Shown here: positions 1 to 7,956 of the stretch, in pieces
How positions within the stretch are numbered: position 1 is the first letter of the stretch
Layout: the number at the start of each line of letters is the position of its first letter
NCBI GenBank assembly: GCA_019420275.1
Contig: JAHZHN010000004.1
Span: 1-64,000, forward strand
DNA: 64,000 bases
Direction of reading: 5' to 3'
From: Clostridiales bacterium
GTDB taxonomy: Bacteria > Bacillota > Clostridia > Lachnospirales > Lachnospiraceae
Notes under the pieces: model-generated
Told to the model about the DNA's origin: nothing
Databases searched by the model: none
What the model saw: the letters and a program-made list of their open reading frames with translations, nothing else
Program-made: the position numbers and the translations under genes

Positions 1-217
1 TAGGGAAATCTGCTCTCTTTGAGGGGAGTATAAATAAATTAATAAGGGGTTATAAATCGAAAATATAATATACCTTCGATAAATGAATCATAACCCATTT
101 ACTAAAAAAATGCAATCGTTTTTGATAAAAAAGTCAAAAAGTTTATGCAATCTTCATACATAATTTTCAAACCTTTCGTTAAAAATAAACTTGTAAATCA
201 AAGAAAGGAGAATGATT

Positions 218-376
218 ATGTCAAAGAATTATTCCAACTCTAACAACAAAAACCAGTCATCCAGCAATTCCAGAAATGCGAAAAACAGCGGACAGAACTG
301 CATGAGGAACTCCTCTAAGAATAAGAGTCAGAATAAGACACAGAATAAGTCCCAGAATGTAAACGACGAATATTAG
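218..376 (+). CDS. Tiny Asn/Ser/Lys-rich protein
   Basis: A 52-residue reading frame opens with ATG behind an AAAGGAG ribosome site at about 203-209, 8 nt upstream, and stops just before a strong terminator, so it has the full layout of an expressed single gene. The product is almost entirely Asn, Ser, Lys and Gln with one Cys and an acidic NDEY end; there is no signal peptide, membrane segment or recognisable fold. KNKSQNKTQNKSQN is a degenerate short repeat. The preceding 217 bases are AT-rich and hold no other gene that I can see. I do not recognise the family. Composition recalls disordered spore or stress proteins of clostridia, but that is only a guess. Confidence 0.6.
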   Translation: MSKNYSNSNNKNQSSSNSRNAKNSGQNCMRNSSKNKSQNKTQNKSQNVNDEY

Positions 377-385
377 AGAAAATCA

Positions 386-438
386 GGAAAACAGCTTTCC
401 GGAAATTTGAATTTCCGGGGGGCTGTTTTCTTTTTTTC
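386..438 (+). terminator. Intrinsic terminator
   Basis: GAAAACAGC (387-395) pairs with GCTGTTTTC (422-430), with an inner CCGGAAAT/ATTTCCGG stem, followed by seven T. It ends the Asn-rich gene. Confidence 0.85.
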
Positions 439-477
439 GCATAGTCTATTTATTATAGAAGGAAAAGGGATAAGACA

Positions 478-780
478 ATGGAATTTATCAATGTATCATT
501 AAGAGACGGGCTGAAGATGGCAGAAGAAAAGGGAAAATACAGGCTGATTGACGTAAGGGAACCTTATCGCTATGAGAAACAGCATTTAAAAGGAGCGGTA
601 AACCGTCCATATGGAATCTTACAGGAAGAAGACTACAAAGAGAAAAAGGATCTGATCGTATACTGCGATTTTGGAGGACAGAGCATGATGGCGGCAAGAC
701 ATTTGGCAAAAGAGGGATTTCGAGTATATAATATTGTCGGAGGGGTTTATTATTATCTGGAAGAATGGAAAGATGGTTGA
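478..780 (+). CDS. Rhodanese-like domain protein
   Basis: A 100-aa single-domain rhodanese. LIDVREPYRYEKQHLKGAVN (residues 23-42) is the classic CH2A-type region, and VYCDFGGQS carries the active-site Cys63 that would hold a persulfide. Rhodaneses move sulfane sulfur from thiosulfate or persulfides to acceptors in the cytoplasm. The active loop CDFGGQ is smaller and more acidic than in thiosulfate sulfurtransferases, so the physiological donor is open. It stands alone between the Asn-rich gene and the methyltransferase operon, 59 nt upstream of the latter. Confidence 0.88.
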   Translation: MEFINVSLRDGLKMAEEKGKYRLIDVREPYRYEKQHLKGAVNRPYGILQEEDYKEKKDLIVYCDFGGQSMMAARHLAKEGFRVYNIVGGVYYYLEEWKDG

Positions 781-839
781 CGAAAAAAATGGAAAAAGGT
801 AGAATAGGGAAAGAATTATATCAAAATAAGGAGAAATAA

Positions 840-1985
840 GTGGACCGTATAGAATTGATTGCTCCCTGTCATTTTGGCTTGGAAGCAGTATTAAAAAGAG
901 AAATCAAAGATTTAGGTTATGATATTGTTCAGGTAGAAGACGGCCGTGTAACGTTTGCGGCTGATCTTGGAGGAATTGCGAGAGCGAATCTCTTTTTGCG
1001 GACAGCAGAGCGAATTTTATTAAAAATCGGATCCTTTAAGGCACTGACATTTGATGAGCTGTTTGAAGAGACCAGGAAGCTTCCATGGGAAAACTATATT
1101 CCAAAGGATGGGAAGTTCTGGGTGAAAAAGGCATCTACGGCCAGGAGCCGTCTGTTCAGTGCGCCGGACATCCAGTCAATCGTAAAGAAAGCAATGGTAG
1201 AGCGGATGAAAGGAAAATACCATGTATCATGGTTTGAAGAGAGTGGAGATGACTATCCGGTCCGGGTTTTTATCTTAAAAGATCAGGTGACCATCAGTCT
1301 GGATACTTCCGGGACACCTCTTCATAAAAGAGGATACCGAAAACTGGTCAGTGAGGCACCGATTCGTGAGACCCTTGCCGCGGCGCTTTTGATGCTGACG
1401 CCATGGAACAAAGACCGGATTCTTGTGGATCCATTTTGCGGAAGCGGTACTTTCCTGATTGAAGCTGCGATGATGGGGAAAAGGATCGCGCCGGGAATCA
1501 ATCGCTCCTTTGAGGCGGAAAATTGGAGCTTCGTGCCAAAAAAGACATGGTACGCGGCAGCCGATGAGGCAGGAGATGCCGTCCTGGAGCATGTGCAGAT
1601 GGATCTGCAGGGATATGACAAGAATCCGCAGATGCTGCGGATTGCCAGGGAAAACGCCAGGGACGCAGAAGTGGATGAACTGATTCATTTTCAGCAAAGA
1701 GAAGTGAAAGATTTACGGCACAGCAAGCCATATGGATTTATTATTGCAAATCCTCCGTATGGCGAGCGTCTGGAAGACCGAAAAGATCTGCCCAAATTGT
1801 ATGGGCAGATGCGGGAAGCTTTTGATCGTCTGGACACCTGGTCTAAATATGTGATCACATCGTATGAGGACGCGGAGAAATATTTAGGAAAAGCGACAAG
1901 AAAACGAAAAGTATACAATGGAATGATACGGGGAGAATATCTTCAGTATCTGGGGCCTAAACCCCCAAGAAGGGAGCCGAAATGA
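840..1985 (+). CDS. THUMP-domain RNA guanine-N2 methyltransferase (RlmL/YpsC-like)
   Basis: 381 aa, started at GTG because AAGGAG lies about 6 nt upstream. The N-terminal part (about 1-160) matches the THUMP RNA-binding region, and the C-terminal part is a UPF0020-type Rossmann methyltransferase with SAM motif DPFCGSGTF (about 197-205) and catalytic NPPYGERL (about 304-311). The family methylates guanine N2 in 23S rRNA (RlmL N-terminal half in E. coli; YpsC in Bacillus). The exact base cannot be read from sequence. Its stop overlaps the rdgB start by 4 nt (ATGA), so the two are translationally coupled, and the phosphodiesterase gene follows in the same operon. Confidence 0.9.
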   Translation: MDRIELIAPCHFGLEAVLKREIKDLGYDIVQVEDGRVTFAADLGGIARANLFLRTAERILLKIGSFKALTFDELFEETRKLPWENYIPKDGKFWVKKASTARSRLFSAPDIQSIVKKAMVERMKGKYHVSWFEESGDDYPVRVFILKDQVTISLDTSGTPLHKRGYRKLVSEAPIRETLAAALLMLTPWNKDRILVDPFCGSGTFLIEAAMMGKRIAPGINRSFEAENWSFVPKKTWYAAADEAGDAVLEHVQMDLQGYDKNPQMLRIARENARDAEVDELIHFQQREVKDLRHSKPYGFIIANPPYGERLEDRKDLPKLYGQMREAFDRLDTWSKYVITSYEDAEKYLGKATRKRKVYNGMIRGEYLQYLGPKPPRREPK

Positions 1986-2566
1986 AAAAGAAATTGATTT
2001 TCGCTACAGGAAATGAAGGGAAAATGAAAGAAATCCGGGAAATTCTTGCGGATTCCGGCTATGAGATTCTTTCCATGAAGGAAGCAGGAGCAGATCTGGA
2101 AATTGTGGAAGATGGGACAACATTTGAAGAAAATGCCCTGATTAAGGCAAGAGCCGTTATGGAAGCTACAGGAGAACTGACGCTTGCAGATGATTCCGGA
2201 CTCGAGATTGATGCCTTTGACCGAGGCCCGGGTGTGTACTCTTCCAGATATCTTGGAGAGGATACTCCATATACGAAAAAAAATCAAATCATATTGGATA
2301 AAATGAAGGATGTACCGGAAAAAGAGCGTACAGCAAGGTTCGTCTGTGTCATTGCAGCTGTATTTCCTGATGGACAAACCTATACGACTCGTGGTACTAT
2401 GGAAGGGATTATAGGGTATGAGGCAATTGGAGAAAATGGATTTGGATATGATCCGATCTTTTATTTGCCGGAGCTTAAGAAATATAGCGCACAGCTGAGC
2501 AGCAATGAAAAAAACAAATTAAGCCATCGCGGAGAGGCGTTGAGAAAAATGAAGGAAATTCTTTAA
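1982..2566 (+). CDS. rdgB: XTP/dITP diphosphatase (RdgB/HAM1)
   Basis: 194 aa, full family length. ATGNEGKMKEI at the N terminus, FEENALIKA, LADDSGLEIDAF with the catalytic and metal acidic residues, GFGYDPIF and NKLSHRGEAL are all present. It hydrolyses dITP, XTP and ITP to monophosphates, cleaning deaminated purines from the nucleotide pool in the cytoplasm. Start overlaps the preceding methyltransferase stop; the phosphodiesterase gene starts 11 nt downstream. This rdgB-yfcE-type pair is common in Firmicutes. Confidence 0.95.
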   Translation: MKKKLIFATGNEGKMKEIREILADSGYEILSMKEAGADLEIVEDGTTFEENALIKARAVMEATGELTLADDSGLEIDAFDRGPGVYSSRYLGEDTPYTKKNQIILDKMKDVPEKERTARFVCVIAAVFPDGQTYTTRGTMEGIIGYEAIGENGFGYDPIFYLPELKKYSAQLSSNEKNKLSHRGEALRKMKEIL

Positions 2567-2577
2567 GGAGATGTTTT

Positions 2578-3087
2578 ATGAGAATATTGGTAATCAGTGA
2601 TTCTCACGGCCGCAATGATGATATAAAAGGGGTCCTTGATCAGGTCGGGGATATCGATATGATGATCCATTGTGGTGATGTAGAACGTGGAGATTCATAC
2701 ATACGGGAAATTGCAGGATGTCCTGTGGTTATGGTCGCAGGAAATAATGATTATTACCTGGATCTTCCAAGTGAAGAAGAAGTACAGCTTGGAGATTATA
2801 AGGTCCTTGTGACTCATGGACATGGATATTATGTAAATTCCGGTGTGGAATATCTGAGGGAACATGCTTTGGAATATGGATATGATATTGTGATGTACGG
2901 ACATACGCATGTGCCGTTTATCGAGATAGGAGAAGATGTGACGATCCTGAATCCGGGAAGTATTTCATATCCTAGACAGCCGGGACGGAAGCCGACATTC
3001 TTAATAATGGAAATCGATAAGGAAGGGCAGGCGCATTACGCCCATGGATATTACAAAGAACAGTTTGGAGAACTGATGCTTTACTAG
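2578..3087 (+). CDS. YfcE/MJ0936-family metallophosphoesterase
   Basis: 169 aa. All calcineurin-like metal motifs are visible: SDSHG near residue 8, HCGDVERG, VAGNND, THGHG and YGHTHVP, then LNPGS. The family is a binuclear-metal phosphodiesterase active on 2',3'-cyclic or generic phosphodiesters in vitro; the physiological substrate is not known. It ends the operon started by the RNA methyltransferase, preceded by AAGGAG 7 nt before the ATG. Two terminators follow. Confidence 0.92.
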   Translation: MRILVISDSHGRNDDIKGVLDQVGDIDMMIHCGDVERGDSYIREIAGCPVVMVAGNNDYYLDLPSEEEVQLGDYKVLVTHGHGYYVNSGVEYLREHALEYGYDIVMYGHTHVPFIEIGEDVTILNPGSISYPRQPGRKPTFLIMEIDKEGQAHYAHGYYKEQFGELMLY

Positions 3088-3096
3088 AAGAAAACG

Positions 3097-3192
3097 AAGA
3101 TAGGAATGCATATGGACATTTCTGTCTTTTTTTCTGTGAATATGAAAAACATGTAGATCATGAGTTGGAAGCGGACTTGTCCGCTTTTTTGT
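3097..3192 (+). terminator. Tandem terminators
   Basis: Two hairpins in a row. AAGATAGGAATG pairs (with two G-U pairs) with CATTTCTGTCTT and T7 at 3097-3133. GCGGA/TCCGC with a T6 tract follows at 3171-3190. They separate the rdgB operon from rlmD. Confidence 0.75.
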
Positions 3193-3249
3193 GCACAAGC
3201 TTTCGAAATATGAAAAGAAATAATAACATGAAAAAAGAAAGGAAAGAAG

Positions 3250-4611
3250 ATGAGGAAAAAGGATATTATAGAGGGAATTGTGGATCATGTGGAGTTTCCA
3301 AATAAGGGAACATTTTCATATGAGGACAGAAAGATTACAGTGAAAGGCGTTATTGAAGGACAGAAAATTCGGGGCCAGGTTACAAAAAAGCGTAAGAATG
3401 GGGGACAGGTTCGCCTGATGGAAGTACTTGAACCGTCTGATCTGGAAGATGTACAGCCGGAATGTGAACATTTCGGAGTCTGCGGAGGATGTTTTTATCA
3501 GACAGTTTCTTATGAAAATCAGCTGAAAATAAAAGAAGGACAGGTAAGAGAGTTATTAAAAGATTTTGTGCCAGATGAAAAATGGAATGGAATCAAAGGA
3601 AGTCCGAAACAGTGGGGATACCGCAATAAGATGGAATTTTCATTTGGGGATGAAGTAAAAGACGGACCGCTGGCACTTGGAATGCACAAGAAAAATACGT
3701 TTCATGATATTGTAAACATCACAGGATGCAAGATTGTTGATAATGATTACAATCGGATTATTCAGTGTGTATTAAATGAAGTAAAAGATATGGGGCTGAC
3801 ATTTTATCATAAAATGCGCCATGAAGGATTCTGGCGTCATCTGGTAGTACGCAGGGCGGAATGTTCAGGGGATATTCTGATCAATATTGTAACGACATCC
3901 CAGGGAAAAGCAGATTTCACTCAGCTTGTAGAGGCGCTGGAAGTTCTGAAGCTTCAGGGGCAGATTGTGGGAATCCTGCACACAGTCAATGACAGCCTGG
4001 CAGATGTAGTACAGGCAGATTCGATGGAAATCTTATATGGACAGAATTATTTCTTTGAAGAAATCCTTGGATTGAAATTCAAGATTTCTCCGTTTTCTTT
4101 CTTTCAGACCAATTCACTGGGAGCAGAAGTGCTGTATGAAACGGCCAGAGAGTATGTAGGAGAAACAAAGGATCAGGTAATCTTCGATCTGTACAGCGGG
4201 ACAGGAACCATTGCCCAGATGCTGGCACCTGTGGCAAAGAAGGTAGTCGGTGTGGAGATCGTAGAAGAAGCGGTAAAAGCGGCAAAAGGAAATGCAAGAT
4301 TAAATGGGCTGAATAATTGTGAATTTATTGCCGGAGATGTGCTGAAAGTTCTGGATGAACTGGAAGAAAAACCAGATATCATCGTGCTGGATCCGCCAAG
4401 AGACGGGATCCATCCGAAAGCACTGCCGAAGATCATCGGGTACGGCGTGGAAAAGATGGTGTACATCAGCTGCAAGCCGACCAGCCTGGCAAGAGACCTG
4501 GAGATGTTCCGGGAAGCAGGGTATGAAGTGGAACAGGCAGGATGCGTTGACATGTTCCCAGGTACGGTACATGTGGAGACTATAGTGTCGATACAAAGAA
4601 AAGATATGTAG
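3250..4611 (+). CDS. rlmD: 23S rRNA (uracil-C5) methyltransferase RlmD/RumA, C-terminus supplied by an inserted element
   Basis: 453 aa. A TRAM-like RNA-binding segment (1-60) is followed by the iron-sulfur cysteines C72, C78 and C81 in CEHFGVCGGC, a Rossmann domain with FDLYSGTGTI, LDPPRDG, and the catalytic Cys in YISCKPTS. It would transfer methyl from SAM to C5 of uracil in 23S rRNA (U1939 in E. coli numbering; some Firmicute members do two sites). The last residues, VHVETIVSIQRKDM, are unusual: the att-like site is at 4569-4588, and the codons after it belong to the mobile element. The original tail is found as a decayed fragment at 12250-12600. The catalytic domain is complete, so the enzyme is probably still active. 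Confidence 0.9.
   Translation: MRKKDIIEGIVDHVEFPNKGTFSYEDRKITVKGVIEGQKIRGQVTKKRKNGGQVRLMEVLEPSDLEDVQPECEHFGVCGGCFYQTVSYENQLKIKEGQVRELLKDFVPDEKWNGIKGSPKQWGYRNKMEFSFGDEVKDGPLALGMHKKNTFHDIVNITGCKIVDNDYNRIIQCVLNEVKDMGLTFYHKMRHEGFWRHLVVRRAECSGDILINIVTTSQGKADFTQLVEALEVLKLQGQIVGILHTVNDSLADVVQADSMEILYGQNYFFEEILGLKFKISPFSFFQTNSLGAEVLYETAREYVGETKDQVIFDLYSGTGTIAQMLAPVAKKVVGVEIVEEAVKAAKGNARLNGLNNCEFIAGDVLKVLDELEEKPDIIVLDPPRDGIHPKALPKIIGYGVEKMVYISCKPTSLARDLEMFREAGYEVEQAGCVDMFPGTVHVETIVSIQRKDM
4569..4588 (+). repeat. Candidate attL in rlmD
   Basis: ACATGTGGAGACTATAGTGT shares 17 of its first 19 bases with the sequence at 12250-12269 and encodes HVETIV in both places. This is the expected product of site-specific insertion by a large serine recombinase, with the junction inside the rlmD coding sequence. 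Confidence 0.75.
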
Positions 4612-4670
4612 AAATCCTTAATATTAGGCACTTTCATAAACATATTGTGTTTACAGATGAGGGTGAGAAG

Positions 4671-4748
4671 ATGAGGAATAAAGCGATTAAGGATTATATC
4701 AATGTGTCGGTGGTGGTTGATATAGATTGGGGAGATACAAGAAAATAA
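4671..4748 (+). CDS. Truncated small reading frame
   Basis: A 25-codon ATG frame behind a GGTGAG-type ribosome site, ending KDYINVSVVVDIDWGDTRK. It resembles the first part of a longer small protein (a DYINV-type beta-strand start seen in accessory proteins of mobile elements, from memory) and stops abruptly, so it is probably a fragment. The rest of 4612-4870 is AT-rich and holds no other gene that I can see. Confidence 0.3.
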   Translation: MRNKAIKDYINVSVVVDIDWGDTRK

Positions 4749-4885
4749 TACTCTTATCTTTTATGGTATGAGATATAATTGATGTGTTGGTGTTGCAAGA
4801 ATAAAATAATAGTATTGTATTATATATTCGGTAAAAGACCAATATTGGAAAAAAGAACTATAAGAATTGGATGGAGGTTAAGGTA

Positions 4886-5743
4886 ATGCATAATAAAGAA
4901 ATAGAGAATATAGAACTTTTCTTCCCGTATTACATCAATCAGGGAAGGTTGTTAGATATTTATGCAATTCTGAATGGTGGATATTCTGAATATGCTGAGA
5001 TTACGACGGCGGTTGGAGATGAAAAAACAAAGAGTGGGAAAATGGAATTTTCTGCCAGTGGCGGATTTAAACTATTTAATTTTGGTGGGAATGTATCTGG
5101 TAATTTAGAAAAAAGGGATAGTCGTACAAATGAAAACAAAGAGAAGAAGGTTCAAACCGTTACATCGGTACTCAGTATTGTTAAGTCTTTACTTTCTAAA
5201 AAGGGGTATTTACATGATATTAAAGAGGCGAAATCCGGGCAGTTTGTATGTGTACCGGTTGTATTATCAATAAACTCAATTAAATCATTACTTGCAGAAA
5301 TGTCAGATTTGTTAAAACTTTCTGATAATATGCAAAAAGTGGGTGCATCTGTAAAAGGGGCGGGAAAAAGCAATAATGATATAAATAATATTATTAAAAC
5401 TATGCAAGTACTTTTTGGAGGAGAAGAAATTCTTTATGAAACAGATGATTATGCAATCATAGGGAATATTGTAGATTCTAATTTGTATCAAGCTGTTAGG
5501 TCGGATATTATTGGTACAGAGCTAACTTGTTTGGCTCAAGTAAAACGTGTTTTTCCAGATGGAACGGAACTGATGAAAAATACTATATTTACAAAAATCA
5601 AAGATATTTCTGCAAAACAAACGCTTATTGACGCTATGGCGAAGATTGCGGATGGTAATGTTTTTGATTTTGAAGCGGTTTCTGTTTCATCTATTCATGG
5701 TAAACCTGTATATCAGTTAGAAATTATAGCACTTTATCAATAG
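4886..5743 (+). CDS. Unrecognised soluble protein (possibly DUF6414-like)
   Basis: 285 aa when started at 4886, where GGAGG (4873-4877) sits 8 nt upstream. An in-frame ATG at 4871 contains that ribosome site and is less likely. The N-terminal half has FFPYYINQGRLLDIYAILNG and a Gly/Ser-rich stretch (SASGGFKLFNFGGNVSG), then a Lys/Glu-rich linker and helices. The C-terminal third repeats strand-rich segments (YAIIGNIVD, ELTCLAQVKRVF). There is no signal peptide or membrane segment. The arrangement reminds me of DUF6414-type proteins, which are often encoded on mobile or defence islands, but I cannot confirm this. The broken DUF4365 gene follows 43 nt later and may have been its partner. Confidence 0.6.
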   Translation: MHNKEIENIELFFPYYINQGRLLDIYAILNGGYSEYAEITTAVGDEKTKSGKMEFSASGGFKLFNFGGNVSGNLEKRDSRTNENKEKKVQTVTSVLSIVKSLLSKKGYLHDIKEAKSGQFVCVPVVLSINSIKSLLAEMSDLLKLSDNMQKVGASVKGAGKSNNDINNIIKTMQVLFGGEEILYETDDYAIIGNIVDSNLYQAVRSDIIGTELTCLAQVKRVFPDGTELMKNTIFTKIKDISAKQTLIDAMAKIADGNVFDFEAVSVSSIHGKPVYQLEIIALYQ

Positions 5744-5786
5744 AAAGTAATGGTGAGATAGTAAAATGTTTTGCAGGAAATGAAAA

Positions 5787-6794
5787 ATGGAACAATTACC
5801 AACATACAGTAATAATAAGCAAAAAGGAAATACAGCAGCAAATATTTAAAAAAAGAATTTAGGTAAATTTTCAGTAGTTAATACTGTAGATGAATCTGTT
5901 GATTTAGGGATTGACATGCGAGCGCAGGTGATTGAAAAGGATAGACCTGTATCTTTATTCTTTAATGTTCAGTGTAAAGGTAAAGATGAATTGTCTAGAC
6001 AAAATTTGCGAGATAAATATGTTTCTGTACCAATAAAAGTTTCTACAATAAATTATTGGAAACAACAAAATGATGTTACACTTCTTTTTGTTGTAGATAA
6101 TCAAACAGAAAGTTGTTATTGGTGTAGCCCACTTGAGCAGGTTGAAAAGAGGTTTAATGTAATTCAGAATCAGTTGACAACTAATATACATGTCTCTTTA
6201 GATGAGTATATTGATCCATTCACTATCAGCTGTCTTCCCCAATTAGTAAGAAGTATTCTTTGGTTTATGACAAATCATCTTGAATATGTGAATAAATATA
6301 TAAATGAATTTAAAGATGGAATGTCATCAGAATATAAGATTGATATTGAAACATCAGTATATTTGTTGAAAGAGATAAATAAAAGTGCAAAAGAGATTAT
6401 AAATAGTTACGAATCTATATGTGGAAATCTTATTGATAATATTAAAAAACAAATTCATGAGGCGTATAGTATATGCTATACAATTAGAAGTAATAGATCC
6501 AATGATAGTCCATAGATTTTGTAAACAGGGTGTTCGAAAAGATAAAGGTTTTACGAAAAATGGTAAATCTTTAGAAGAGTTGAAAAAAGAAGCTGAAGAG
6601 ATTGTTGAATATTTTCTTGCCAATAAAAGCGATACACATATCTTAGATAATTTAGTAATGTGTGATATAGAAATAGAAGATTTATTAATTAATATGGGGC
6701 TTTTTTATATGAAATGGCTTGTGAGGACAATCTCTTCGGGGATAATTCTGAATTGTATGAAAAAGTATATAATCATAAATGGAAATATCACTAA
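5787..6794 (+). pseudogene. DUF4365-type nuclease-fold gene, broken
   Basis: The frame opens at 5787 (MEQLPTYSNNKQKGNTAANI) and meets an in-frame TAA at 5847-5849, probably from TTA (Leu). It continues in the same frame as KKNLGKFSVVNTVDESVDLGID, which is how DUF4365 proteins begin. GID and QCKGK match the PD-(D/E)xK-like catalytic D and QxK of that family. Translation could restart at ATG 5916 and end at 6515. Coding sense then resumes in the +1 frame (RFCKQGVRKDKGFTKNG, EIVEYFLANKSD). After a T-run near 6700 it shifts back to end as LYEKVYNHKWKYH at 6794. One stop plus two shifts make it a pseudogene unless the 5916-6515 part still works alone. Confidence 0.65.
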
Positions 6795-6850
6795 CTTGAT
6801 TAGAAAAGTATTATTTTTGAATAGTAATATTTTGATTATAGGCAGTCCGT

Positions 6851-6948
6851 CCAGTGGCGTGCGAAGCGAAAGCCGCTGGTCAGGCTAGTCTGTGTTGGAT
6901 TGGCGTAAGCCAATCCAACTTGTAACCCCAGTTATCTAACAGTGGGGT
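6851..6948 (+). ncRNA. Cluster of three strong hairpins, possible transposon-end/guide-RNA remnant
   Basis: Three adjacent stem-loops. The first is CCAGTGGC/GCCGCTGG (6851-6879). The second is an 11-bp perfect stem GTTGGATTGGC/GCCAATCCAAC closed by a GTAA tetraloop (6894-6919). The third is ACCCCA/TGGGGT enclosing GTTA-TC-TAAC (6925-6948). The block is GC-richer than its surroundings, has no T-tract, and follows directly after the DUF4365 pseudogene. The architecture recalls the right end/omega-RNA of TnpB-bearing IS200/IS605 or IS607 elements, but no transposase is left nearby, so that identity is inference. The remaining bases to 7140 show no gene. Confidence 0.4.
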
Positions 6949-7140
6949 ACAAATACAATAGGAAACAGGAATCAAAATGCTCAAAACGCTGATTATATAA
7001 GGCTTTGGAGAGACTATAATTGTATGTGATAAAATTTAAAAATGTCACATATTCCGCAAATAGCTGATACTTGTTGAATCAAGACGTTTGAATTTAAACA
7101 CTAAGCATAGTATAATGGCAAAAAAGGCTAAGGTGAAATT

Positions 7141-7815
7141 ATGAAAGAGAATAAGATGTTATCACAAAGTGTTGCGGATAATATTCTATCCATGATAACA
7201 ATAGAAAAAAGATTTTGTGTCGGTGATAAATTACCAAATGAATTGGATTTGGCAGAGGAATTGAATGTAAGTCGTACTACGCTACGAGAGGCAATTAGAA
7301 CTTTGGTTGCTCTGGATATATTGGAAATTCAAAGAGGAAAAGGTACATACATCAAAGAAAATGCGTTTAAGAAGCAACAGGATCTAGAACAGTTGTTAAA
7401 CATAAAAGTCAATGCGAAAGACTTATATGAAATGCGTTTGATATTTGAACCGGAAGCTGCCTATTATGCCGCTTTAAGGGCAACAGATTCCGAGATAAAG
7501 AGAATCATAGAATTTGGAAAAAGGGTAGAAAAGGAAATCAGCAATCATCAAGATAGAACAGATGATGAACATTCTTTTCATAAAGCGATTGCACAGGCTA
7601 CCCATAATGAATTTATGAATAAACTCATGCCGATTTTATATCAGGCGATTTCAAAGGGTGTATACTTATCTTTACAGAGTGATAAAGCTATTGAAGATAC
7701 GATAAACGATCACAGAATGATTATGGAATTTTTGGAGCAGCGTAATGCAGAGGGGGCAAAAAACGCTATGAAGATTCATATCATGCACGCAATGAAAGAA
7801 TTAGGGCTTGATTGA
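7141..7815 (+). CDS. GntR/FadR-family transcriptional regulator (FCD domain)
   Basis: 224 aa. Residues about 8-75 form a winged HTH (ELDLAEELNVSRTTLREAIRTLVALDILEIQRGKGTYI region). Residues 95-220 form an all-helical FCD ligand domain with RLIFEPEAA, DEHSFHKAIAQATHN and DHRMIMEFL, whose Asp/His residues usually bind a metal and a carboxylate effector. It is followed by a terminator, then by a CAT-like gene whose promoter contains a 12-bp direct repeat, so that gene is its likeliest target. The effector is unknown. Confidence 0.88.
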   Translation: MKENKMLSQSVADNILSMITIEKRFCVGDKLPNELDLAEELNVSRTTLREAIRTLVALDILEIQRGKGTYIKENAFKKQQDLEQLLNIKVNAKDLYEMRLIFEPEAAYYAALRATDSEIKRIIEFGKRVEKEISNHQDRTDDEHSFHKAIAQATHNEFMNKLMPILYQAISKGVYLSLQSDKAIEDTINDHRMIMEFLEQRNAEGAKNAMKIHIMHAMKELGLD

Positions 7816-7820
7816 TATTT

Positions 7821-7858
7821 TAGGTTCTTGTTTATGAAACGAGAGCCTATATTTTTTT
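7821..7858 (+). terminator. Terminator after GntR gene
   Basis: TAGGTTCT pairs with AGAGCCTA (one G-U pair) around a 13-nt loop and is followed by TATTTTTTT. Confidence 0.7.
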
Positions 7859-7864
7859 GATAAA

Positions 7865-7909
7865 GACATCATACAACTAATTGACATCATACAAATAAAA
7901 GAATATAAT
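7865..7909 (+). promoter_or_regulatory. Promoter with 12-bp direct repeat before the CAT-like gene
   Basis: TTGACA (7881-7886) and TATAAT (7904-7909) are perfect sigma-A boxes with a 17-bp spacer. GACATCATACAA occurs at 7865-7876 and again at 7883-7894, the second copy overlapping the -35. This is a natural place for repression by the adjacent GntR protein. Confidence 0.7.
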
Positions 7910-7956
7910 CAAAAAGAGAATAGAAGTTCTCAATAAATTTAAGAAGGTATGATGAA

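Noticed and set aside
5916..6515. Treating the DUF4365 frame from 5916 as a full gene
   Set aside because: The 20 codons before the TAA at 5847 are in the same frame and match the family's start, so the frame is a truncated one.
6421..6888. 155-codon frame taken as an independent gene
   Set aside because: Its middle is the shifted continuation of the DUF4365 gene and its last 15 codons run into the hairpin block; better read as part of the pseudogene.
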